Below are positions 24,955-34,084 of a stretch of 59,487 nucleotides of DNA, in pieces. The stretch's first letter is position 1. Every line of letters begins with the position of its first letter. The position numbers were made by a program, and so were the translations under genes. The notes beneath the pieces were generated by a model that saw nothing but the letters and a program-made list of their open reading frames with translations, was not told the origin of the DNA and made no database searches. This DNA comes from Coprinus comatus. Lineage: Eukaryota; Basidiomycota; Agaricomycetes; Agaricales; Agaricaceae. Where the stretch lies: positions 1-59,487 of the forward strand of contig JAWPGT010000111.1 of the NCBI GenBank assembly GCA_034638255.1. The letters run 5' to 3'.

Positions 24955-25152
24955 ATTAGAGTCTGCGTGTTTTGTTTTCGAACTGTACTACTAGGTAACT
25001 AGCCTATCAATGGGGTTTTTTTCGGGAAAGATATTTAGGTATCATTTGAGCTGTTCGAGCCTTCAAGTTATGAATACAGAAAGAGCAGCTTAAGGGCTAA
25101 TCATAATGGTGTAACAACAGAGTATCAATCGAACTGTCTTCCACCATTAATA

Positions 25153-26474
25153 TTAATCTTGGAAATGTGTCAGCAAAGGCCTGTATTGTTGGAAATATAT
25201 CAAAAGCCATACCGCTTGTCCTATAAATTTATCTCGTTAGATTATTATATTAATGTGTTGTAAGCTTTAGGCATACCTGTCATGAAATGCGATTCTGGAG
25301 AGGCCAGATACGAGACTAGTACCGATACATCTTCTGGCTTTCCGATGAATCCACCCGCAGTTTTCTTCTCCTCCTACTCGAACATAATCAGCAAACACGT
25401 TAATTTTATCTCAAAGTTACTTGAACTGCTCATTATACCTCGGCAAAAATAATGTCTGAGTTTAAGTTTGGACCAAATTGGTTACCTAAAGCTTGAGCTA
25501 CAGTTTATCGTATTCATCAGTAAATTTGCAATAAAACGTGAAAAATTGACTATTCTACTAACTCATTGTTGTCACAATTGCTCCTGTTTATTGAGATCAA
25601 TGGTTCAGTCTCAGACATTTCTCTATGAAGAATCACACCTGGTGTATAACAATTGACAGTTATTCCATGTTTTCCCCACTCAAATGCTATTACGATAGAA
25701 GACAGTCTATCGCTATTTTTTATTATCAAGCATATCAAGGTATTACTCACCAGAAGCTTGAGTTATTGCTCTGATGGCAGCCTTAGTAGCACCATAAGCC
25801 GCCATATAAGGAGGAGCTGTTCATGTTTAGCATTATCCGATGATCGCATGAGCTTCGGATTCTAATCGGGATGCGGGAGTCTCACCCGATTTACCAGCAC
25901 CAGACGAGGCCCCGATTATTCTACCTCCTCGCCCTTGTTCGATCATCTGTTTGGCTGCATACTTATAGCATAAGAAGACACTGCGAGTGTTTATCCTATA
26001 GATACGATCCAGATCTTCAACTGTGGCTACATTATAATTAGAAGAATGATGCTGTGTTTGAGTCCTTGGATGTTCCATTTCGACGTTTTGTAAATAACAT
26101 ACTATCCATCATGGACTTGGCAAAGCATATACCAGCGTTCGCGACCATCTGTTGACCAAAAAAACCTTCAATAAATCTTAATGTTAATAAGAAAAGAACT
26201 GAAGCTCTCTCACCACATCTATTCCTCCAAGTTCTTTTACGACAGAATCAATCATGGATATAACTTCTTCCTCGTTAGACACATCACCAATTCCTACATA
26301 TGTTTTACGTCCTTTTTTCTCAATAATCGTCGCAACGGTTATTAAATTATCCTTCTGGTGTTCTAAATCATTGATAGCAACATCCAATCCATCATCTGCT
26401 AGTCGGAGAGCAATCGCACGTCCAATTCCTTGAGATGCGCCCGTAACGAATGCCACACGAGGTTCCGAAGTCAT
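25153..26474 (-). CDS. short-chain dehydrogenase/reductase, acetoin/diacetyl-reductase-like, damaged C-terminus
   Basis: NAD(P)-dependent classical SDR. Exons 26474-26214, 26148-26103, 26026-25886, 25816-25751, 25686-25576, 25497-25439, 25373-25277 and 25220-25153 join in phase to 282 residues. It has the nucleotide motif TGASQGIG, the VANAG motif, the catalytic serine block IIGASSGAG, catalytic YGATK, and PGVI after EWGKHGITVNCY. The C-terminal block YLASPESHFMTG, typical of acetoin/diacetyl reductases, is followed by GQ and then a non-family tail. The expected ending GMAFDIFP is present nearby but in the +1 frame, which suggests a small deletion in the last exon. A longer N-terminus from 26588 is open but low-complexity, so 26474 is preferred. 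The substrate is inferred only from resemblance. Confidence 0.78.
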
Positions 26475-27651
26475 CAGAGAGATGTTCGTGGGGGAGGGGG
26501 GGATGGGAATGTTAGAGTTTAATGGAGTAGGGTCGACGATTGGTCGATGATAGAACAAGTTGTAACTTGGATAATCAGATGATGTCAAAGTTTAATAGTA
26601 ATAAATCATGAGCAATAGAAGAACGGTGGGGAATAACAGGGGGAACAATCGAACCCCATTTTCACGGCTTTCCCATTGTCTTCATTTGGGTATACAGTAC
26701 ACACACGGGGATGATCATGTCGTTAAGATTAAAGGAAGTTGTAAGCTGTGATCAAGTTTAGAATTCCGAAAATAGGGTAACGAGCTTGTGTGAGACTGGG
26801 GACTGCGCACTTGATTGGTGCTGAAGGCGACGCATATACTTGCTCAGATATTGGAGATCGGAATCAAAGAAAATACAGACCAACGGATAGTGAACCTACG
26901 CCCCTTGAGTGCCACGGCTAGTCACAAAAAGCATCACCATTTTGTAACCCCTGAGTGACCAACCCGTGGGCCGTAACTCCTCTTAACACCCCAACCGCCT
27001 AACAGTCAAACCTTCCTATATTATTGTTACCCAGAAGTTCGGGATCACCCAGAAGTTCGGAATGTCACAAGAGTGACCGTGATAGTTTCAACCTCCGCTT
27101 GGCACTACCGCGTGCGGACGCTCAATATGTGCAATCAATACCTCATCAATATATAATGCCCGACATGGCAAGGCTTCGGCAGGTGTGACAATCCTCCCAA
27201 GAATTTTGTTCAAAAAACCACTTTTCTTCCGACCAAAAAATGGTATGATGGCATTTAGAGAACTGTAAATAATAAGCATACAAGTTTTCAGGTGCAAACT
27301 TGCCCCGAGCGAGGAGGAAAACAGGAATTCCGAACTTGTGGTGATTCCGAACCTCTGGTAAAGATAGTACCATATGACGGCAAGTGTCACACCCGAGGGG
27401 GTGAGTTCGAAATCCCAGACCAACTGGGATCACCGCCACGTTGGCTGTGGATTGAAGTATCAATTCGAACGAACTTATAGCATCTTAGTGATTAGATCTT
27501 AAGATTTGGTTTGCAAATGGTCATCAATGTCGAAAAAAGCTTGAAAGCTGCCCTCGAAGCTCATAAACCCATAAACCGCAAGCGGTAGAACTCTAGATAA
27601 GATGTTTTTATTGTACAAGAATGGTATCATAGCACGACAGAGCCAATATTC
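26475..27651. other. intergenic with an imperfect inverted repeat
   Basis: No gene recognised. A doubled unit CCAGAAGTTCGG(G/A)ATCACC at 27028-27062 recurs inverted at about 27327-27362 (ATTCCGAACTT...GATTCCGAACCTC). This may be the ends of a small decayed MITE of about 335 bp, but no target duplication is visible. Confidence 0.4.
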
Positions 27652-28665
27652 TCAATTGAAGTTGACCTTGTTTACAATATCCCAGAAAGCCTTTCCTTGC
27701 TTCGCTGCAATACCAAGCTCAAGCTCAGATGGTTGCCTTGATCCATCTCCAGCAGCAAGGGTTCCAGCACCCCATGGAGATCCTATGATTGAGAAGGTCA
27801 GACAGAACCCATGATAACGGTTCACAACCACGGATAAACATACCACCGTGAACCTCAGAAAGGTTAGTTAAATCGCCAAAGGCATGCGAGTAACCGAATG
27901 GAACAAAGATGATACCATGATGGGTTAAAGATGAGAGAGTGAGCATAGCTGTGGTTTCTTGTCCTCCTCCAAGACCGCCAGTGGAAACAAAGATACCAGC
28001 GTATTTTCCAGCCAATTTTCCGCTTTGCCAGAGTTGGCCGGTGGAATCCAGAAAGCCTGGAAAAAAGGCGTCAGGTTGAACATAAATATCCTCATTAAAT
28101 CAATATGCCCACCTTCCATTGTGCGGGCATGTTGCCGTAACGAGTTGGGACACCGAAGAGGAAGGCATCGTAGTTGAGGATCGTTTGGGTGGTGATAATG
28201 GGGTAGTTGGGTTTAGGGGAGCATACATCTTGGTCAAGACTTCCTGGGGCAATGTTTCAGGGACTCTGGGTAAAATGATTCATGAGTATACAATCTACCA
28301 ATGGATTGGATAGATTAGAAACTGACTGGAGAATCTCAGCCTTTCCGCCTGCACTTTCAATACCGGCTTTGACGGATTCGGCCACTGTGAACAGTGTCAG
28401 ATTCAGAGAACAGCGATCAAATAAGTATAAACGTACTCTTGGCGATGTGGCCGTACATGCTGTAGATGACGATGGCGACACGAGGTGACATTTTATCTGA
28501 AGTAGATTGAAGGTTCAAAGGCGGAGGTGTAGTGGAATCTGAAGTTGGGGTGTTGGAAGTAGCTGTCTGAGATGTGGCCCCTTTTGTACTCCGAGAACCC
28601 TTGGCCTTGTTATTCGAAGAATCGTCAGCAAAATTATTCTTCTGATGTTTAGTTGGAAAGCACAT
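27652..28665 (-). pseudogene. WrbA/Pst2-type flavodoxin NAD(P)H:quinone oxidoreductase with two frameshifts
   Basis: FMN enzyme reducing quinones by two electrons in oxidative-stress defence; usually tetrameric and membrane-associated in fungi. Exons 28665-28437, 28384-28327, 28265-28113, 28056-27844 and 27782-27652 carry the whole family order. The N-terminus MCFPTKHQKNNF with a Ser/Thr linker leads to the flavodoxin start VAIVIYSMYGHI, then [46 protein letters not shown] and [19 protein letters not shown]. Two one-base deletions break the frame. One is in a C run of exon 3 (plus 28217-28220, four where the frame needs five). The other follows AFW in exon 4 (at 28047-28048, a GG where GGG is needed). 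Both lie in homopolymers, so base-calling errors in a working gene are as likely as real decay. The conserved C-terminus favours a gene intact in life. Confidence 0.8.
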
Positions 28666-30018
28666 GAGGGTAGGTAATTCAGGTATTGTCAGAGACGGTT
28701 TTAACCTGGATATGTGGTTGTATACCCGTGGGCCCGCGTGAGATTAAAATAACATAAATGATCTTTCGACAATAGATTCGTCATCGATTCTTGAAATACT
28801 GATGCTTCTAAGCGATGATTGTCATCATTTGAAACCTCGATTTCCACGTGCTGTAGATGGAACAAGAATTTTCCATACACGCGCTGAGGTAAACGTCCTT
28901 GCTAGACCCTATTAAACGTTAGACATCCAATTATATGATGTATCTGAGTTTCCAAAGAAAGTGTGGAGCTGGATTTCTTGCGGTAAGGAACGCATATATA
29001 CCCATTAGAGTAAATCCTTCACACCACTTGAGTGAAAAAACCACCCGATATATTAAATACTCCTCAGGGAAAGGTTTATGCGTAAACTTTCTCCGAGAAG
29101 TGTCTCAAAGAACGCTTAGCATTTGTCATAGCGCTTTCATCTCAAGTTATGCATAGTATGCAGTCGCTTATTCGTCGCACAATTTTTTTTGACCAGATCA
29201 GTTATCATGATCAGTATGGCGATCGCATGGGGTTGGTGGTTCTATTTTTGGATGTACTCATTAATTGAATCAAGAATTTGCTCTCTGGATTTGTTATCAA
29301 AATAGTTCCCAGGAGTATACACGCATACCCACGCTTCGTTACATTCAGTTTTTCTAGCTACTACAAGTGAGTATTACTAGGAGAACACTTCAGGCTCAGT
29401 CGAACGGTAGTGTTGCTTAAGCGTAGTACGCTTACTCAGAAATCAGTATAACGATGACTAAGCTAAGAGGCTTACTACATTACAGTGTCATCGACATTTG
29501 TCAAAGTATGAAATGTATCAGTAATTCATCTTTGCCGAGAGGGAGCTGTATTCTTAGGTTTAGCCGGGTTAATTACAGGCAACCCAGGTTCTCCTCTTCA
29601 TCCTCTTCAAGCTCAGGGCTATAGTCATCATCATACTTTAAAAACCGAGGGTTTTCAATTCGGAAATCCATTATCCCCTCGATTGACTTATTATATGTAG
29701 ATTATCTCCGGTAGATTGGGCCGTTAATTACCATTTATATTAGGTCCATTGCATCTTAGCACTATGGTTTGCTTGTAGCGGGATATAAATGCTGAATTAA
29801 AAATAAATAAAAATTCGGAAATCCATTGCAGGTCACGTGAGGGTTAGATTTGAGGCCAGAGCGCTAAGCCCCTCCTCATATATTTAACCTTAACCCAGCC
29901 TTAACCATGGATGGTACACAATGTATGACCACCCCAAAGTTGAAAAGGATGGTAGTCAGAGAAACACTTGTATAGCTCTTACTCAACTCCGCAAAGAGGC
30001 AAACAACAAGGATTCTGA
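28666..30018. other. intergenic, with a small acidic minus ORF
   Basis: No gene recognised with confidence. Minus 29671-29573 is a 32-residue frame from an ATG, with an acidic tail YDDDYSPELEEDEEE, possibly the end of a decayed protein. The AATTCGGAAATCCATT at its start recurs at about 29812-29828, so it may belong to a repeat. The region marks the change from gene-bearing sequence to the transposon nest. Confidence 0.4.
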
Positions 30019-32211
30019 CATCAGCAAAACGAGCATCTCCTTGGCCAAGCTTAAACCTCCTTAAACCTCCTTGAAAACATTTCCAAGGATGACCAAGGAT
30101 ATATCAAGAATGTAAAAGAATTTTTATTTTCTCCTTGGAATTACTTAGTCATGCTTGACAAGTCAATTCCAAGCTATTCTAAGCAGGGGGTCCTGGTTAG
30201 TCACACTTAATTCTACTTAGTTTTACCTTATATCTACTTGTACTGCCTTCGAAAATACTTTCTCAAGCTTATAAATCAGGTATATCAGAATATATATATA
30301 TATAAAGCGAAATTTCAAGGACTCCTAGAGTGTCTCAAATGCATGTAAATGTATATCAACTGAATTATATTATCAGAAGGGAGACAGTAATGTACAAAAA
30401 TACAAGAGTGATTGTATACAGCATAATAGTAGTGTATACTACAGTAATGTACCGAAATAAAGATAAAAAAATTACAAGAATATATTCATAATAGGAGAAC
30501 TTACTTGGGAGAATAAAGAACTGGACATTGCGATATGAGTATTGATTGGAACGTTACGTGGGTAGGTGCGTTCGAATGGCGCCGTCAAGGCGGTTTGAAC
30601 GATGCTAAGGACGTAAGATTCCGATAAGGATTGAGTATCGAAACAGGTGTTAGATTGAATAAGAACTTACCAGAAGATAGGTCACTACAACTCCAGCAGT
30701 CCTCCATAGTGTGTACAAATTAGGGGTGGAACAGAGAATGTACGTGTGGTGTAAACGAGCCTAAAAACATGTTATGGAGTGCAGGAGGGAGTGAGATATC
30801 AGTAAAATAACAGGATTGGTGTAAAAGTTAGAGAACATACTTTTCACCAATGAATACCCCACCATACCACACCGTACTACCCTCTATCAATTTTCCTTCT
30901 CAATGCGGTTCCAACGAGCCTAAGAACGTGGTGTATGGTGCGAAAATGACTGTGTTAGTAGTTGTAGAGTGAACAGTATACTCACAAGATAGACCTTAGA
31001 AGATAAGGTCACTACATATCCAGAACTTCTCCATATTGTTTACAAGTTAGAGATGTCATAGAAGTAATACGCATAGGTTAGACGAGCCTAAGAATGTGCC
31101 ATGGAGTGCAGGAGGGAGTGAGAAATGAGTAAAATACTTCCCTTGAGACAGATAATGACTCACCAAGGAAGAAACCCCCCTTCGTGGGGTATACACCATA
31201 CCACGTCATTACCTAACCCTCCTATCCTATAGTACACGTCGAGAAGGTTCTGGAGAGCCTAGAAACGTTCCTGTATGTAGAAAAATGAGTGATACAGAAG
31301 AAAAACAGCAAGTAATGACACACCAGCAGCAAAACTGATGTTATAGCATGGCTACTGCATCGGGACGCGTGTATGTAGGCTTGTTCAAAGCGGAGTATTG
31401 AGGCCGTCCTGGAGAGTCTGAGAACGCGCCAATATGTGATTATATGAGCCCAATACATAGAAAATAGTCGAAATTGACATACCTTATAAGAATAATGAAA
31501 ACCCCACCATATCACGCGTACATAGGCTCATTCAATGCATAATGTTGAGACGGTTCCAACGAGCTCTAACACACAGAGTTTCATCAAGAAATGACAGTGC
31601 AGTGGTGACATTACTCAGAGTCGGCAGTGAGTAGAAGTTGTGACCGTGAGGTTGCATTCACTACACCCTAGAAACAAAAATCCACATAAATTATCAAAAC
31701 AACAATGTAACATTATTGAATATTCATGTTTAATAATTCCTGTGGATTATTGTACATTTTTTCTTAAGTTCTTCAAAATAGACAAAAGATTATTCCAACA
31801 CATTATTGAAAAACTATCTTGAAGTTTTTGTCATCTAATGTTTTGATAATATTATAATAGTTTTCTTGGTAGAAGTACAATAATTGAGATAGAAAATTGT
31901 AATATTATTAAATCCTGATTTATGGGAACATAAATGATGTGATTATTGATGCATCATCATGAAATAACAACACATCATTAATGACATCAACCAAACAAAT
32001 GAAACAAAAACAAAGTCAATAACACAAATTAACTTTGACTTTTTGTGACCTTAGAATAGTGCTTGGGAAACTTAAAAACTTGGTTGGAAATATTGACTAC
32101 CTTAGAGTTACTTTGAAAATATATATCTAAGTATCAGTAAGTATCAGTAAGTATACTAAGCTACCCAAGCTATACTGAGTACTTACTAAGGACATGCTGA
32201 AAATGCTGATG
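30019..32211. mobile_element. TIR element T2 (about 2.2 kb) with exon-like array
   Basis: Inverted ends: the left begins CATCAGCAAAACGAGCATC and the right ends GACATGCTGAAAATGCTGATG, pairing over about 25 bp with mismatches. Inside the left end CTTGG/CCAAG motifs are frequent, as in T1. A seven-unit array fills 30500-31600, followed by a 600-bp very AT-rich stretch. No transposase is seen. The flanking dinucleotides (GA and TA) do not match, so no target duplication can be shown. It is related to T1 by terminal motif, CTTGG motifs and array units, but the sequence is strongly diverged. Confidence 0.62.
30500..31600 (-). repeat. tandem array of exon-like units in T2
   Basis: Seven units anchored on GAGCCTAA-like motifs at about 30601, 30757, 30916, 31084, 31255, 31414 and 31561 (spacing 147-171 bp). 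Read on the minus strand, each unit is a block of about 80-115 bp between an acceptor (TTAG|GCTC) and a donor (GTAAG or GTGAG). Translated blocks share an (A)xxNR(L/I) start, for example HRSNRLDGAIRTH and ARWNRIE. Blocks of a second type (ARL...LYTLWRTAGVVV) alternate with them. Confidence 0.6.
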
Positions 32212-32524
32212 TAGTACCTTTTTGGGGTTTAGAAAGAGTAGCAGAAGACATGGAAACTAAAGCAGTCTGGAAACTGAATGCTGAGTTACAATGTGATTAT
32301 GGCAGATAGACTTTCTTTATGTAGATGAACTTCATATGATCCGAGAAATAAAAAAATAGTTAGATAAGAAAGTAGTCATGGGTTTATGATTGTGGAGTTA
32401 AGATTTCAGACTCTTTTGAGTTTGCTAGCCTCTTCAAAACTTTGTTATGAAATTTTAGTATAATGATGATAATTAATCTATCAAAAATAAAGATATTTAA
32501 GTAATGTAAAATTAAAACATATTG
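32212..32524. other. spacer between T2 and helicase remnant
   Basis: AT-rich, no open frame or repeat recognised; presumably the sequence downstream of the helicase stop. Confidence 0.4.
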
Positions 32525-33588
32525 TTAGTCTAGTAAAACTTCAGGATAAATAACATTTGAAACCGTTGTATCAATACCATCATTTGCAGTAAGAATTTTT
32601 ATTCTTTCACTTCCAGTTACTCCTGAAAGTGCAACATATAGTTGACCATGACCAAAAACAGGAATTTGTAAGTCAAGACCAACCCATTTGACTGATTGAC
32701 CTTGAGAGCAATTGATTGTAAGTGCAAAAGCCAGGTAAATAGGAAATTGATGTTGTTTAATCCTAAATGTTGTTTCAGCAGTCCATTCCTGTGGTATAAG
32801 AGTAATCTGAGGTATTAAAGCAATTTCTCCATCATGATCACCTCCAATAATTCTAGCTTCAATAATACAGTTTCATAATTGTATTACTATCAATCATGTA
32901 CCATTGCAAAGGCCTTGAGCAGATGATAAGTTACAAATAAGAATGATAGGACAACCTATTTTTAGATATAGTTCATCAGGTGGGAGAGTGTTGAGATTAA
33001 GTGAACAAAGATACTCAGTTGGAATTGGAGCATAGGTGTGGTTATGACATGTATCTTCAAGAATTTCATCAACACTATAATATATTGTAGCATTTCCTAC
33101 CATCCTGTAAGGGCGACTCACATCAGCGACAAACGGCCCGACAACTAGTGAGGAATCCAAAGTTATATTTGATCGGAAACATATTACAGAGCAGATACAA
33201 CATACCTAGAGAGGAATCCAAAGAGAAAGAGTTGGGGATTCACTCACAGAGGCTACACACAATATATACTACTATACAAACAGAGATGCCAGCTATTGTC
33301 CTCAGGGATGTCGTAACATGGACAATGGGAACAATGGGGGACAAGTCACGTGAGGGGGCGAGTCGTGAAAGCGCGAAGTCAGGAGGTGTTCCGATGGAAG
33401 TTGGAACATCGGAGGATCGGTCAGTAGTCGGTGTGTCGGTGTAAGGGTCGGTGAGGAAGGTCCCCTTACACATCCTGTCCAATATTTCTTGATTTATGAC
33501 TGAAACATCAATATTGCAAGGGGCAAGTATCATATGTTTAAGGAAGTAGGTTGGTGGAGGAGAAGGATCTTGATCAATACCAGTATAG
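32525..33588 (-). pseudogene. Helitron-type (PIF1-like) helicase, C-terminal remnant
   Basis: The minus-strand frame matches the C-terminal third of Helitron RepHel helicases. From 33588 it runs through ILAPCNIDVSVINQEIL, then NATIYYSVDEI, LPPDELYLKIGCPIILI, and LSSAQGLCNGT. After that come GGDHDGEIALIP, FPIYLAFALTINCSQGQS and HGQLYVALSGVTGSERIKIL, ending with TAA at 32527-32525. Two in-frame TGAs follow NGT and QL. A 365-bp solo LTR (33106-33470) with its target duplication splits it after EILDRM; the frame matches across. The N-terminal helicase motifs and Rep domain are missing: the frame ends at the T3 fragment at 33589. It cannot be functional. Confidence 0.85.
33106..33470 (-). mobile_element. 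solo LTR of the gypsy C family, minus orientation
   Basis: 365 bp, ends TGTAAGGG and CCCTTACA, flanked by perfect CATCC duplications at 33101-33105 and 33471-33475. It matches the gypsy C 5' LTR (53885-54248) along its length in reverse complement. It sits inside the helicase remnant, whose reading frame resumes exactly after removing LTR plus one duplication. Confidence 0.9.
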
Positions 33589-33835
33589 CATCAGGAAATC
33601 GTGCATTTGCTTGGGTCTACCTTAGGGTTGCTTAGACTACTTGTTATACTTGTACATCCTTGGTGAAAAATGTCCCAAGATACTCTGAGGAGCTTTTTAG
33701 TTCCAAGTTAGGTCAAGGATAGAACCAAGTAAATCCTCAAGCTTTACTTACTCACGAAAAATGTTAAACTTTAGTTTACATTATTAACACTATTTGTTTT
33801 TGTTCTGATCAATGATTATTGATCATCATATACTG
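33589..33835 (-). mobile_element. T3, end fragment of the T1 family
   Basis: 247 bp nearly identical to the reverse complement of the right end of T1 (49220-49466), with about four transition differences. It begins at the TIR (CATCAGGAAATCG) and stops abruptly near 33835 with no second end found. The high identity shows recent activity of the family. It abuts the helicase remnant, replacing its upstream part. Confidence 0.8.
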
Positions 33836-34084
33836 TATAGTATATACAGCTTCATATTGATTATGGGGCCCTACAGGCTGATATTGAAGGTGATCTTTGT
33901 TTCACTGATTACTTTGACAACAAGTTTTGATGGTCATCACCAGAATGTCACACTTGTTTCCTATTCTGGTGTTGAACTGTCACAAGGTCAAGGTCAAAGC
34001 CATTTGACATTGGTCAAAGTCAATTGACTAAAGTCAAATCAATGACACTGACTTAGGTCAAATTGTTGACACCGCTCATCACTG
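33836..34084. repeat. TTGAC/GTCAA motif cluster at the truncated edge of gypsy A
   Basis: Between about 33965 and 34070 the pentamer GTCAA or its complement TTGAC recurs around ten times, partly as AAGGTCAAGGTCAAAG. It lies directly before the point where the aspartic-protease frame of gypsy A starts, so it marks a rearrangement or satellite-like growth at the truncation. Confidence 0.5.

Noticed and set aside
27380..27440. tRNA-like GAGTTCGAAATCC stretch
   Set aside because: No acceptor stem or D-arm can be paired around it.
32894..33160. Helicase frame starting with MDSSLVVGPFVADVSRPYRM
   Set aside because: The first about 20 residues are the gypsy C solo LTR read in frame by chance; helicase sequence begins only at VGNATIYY and continues on the other side of the LTR.
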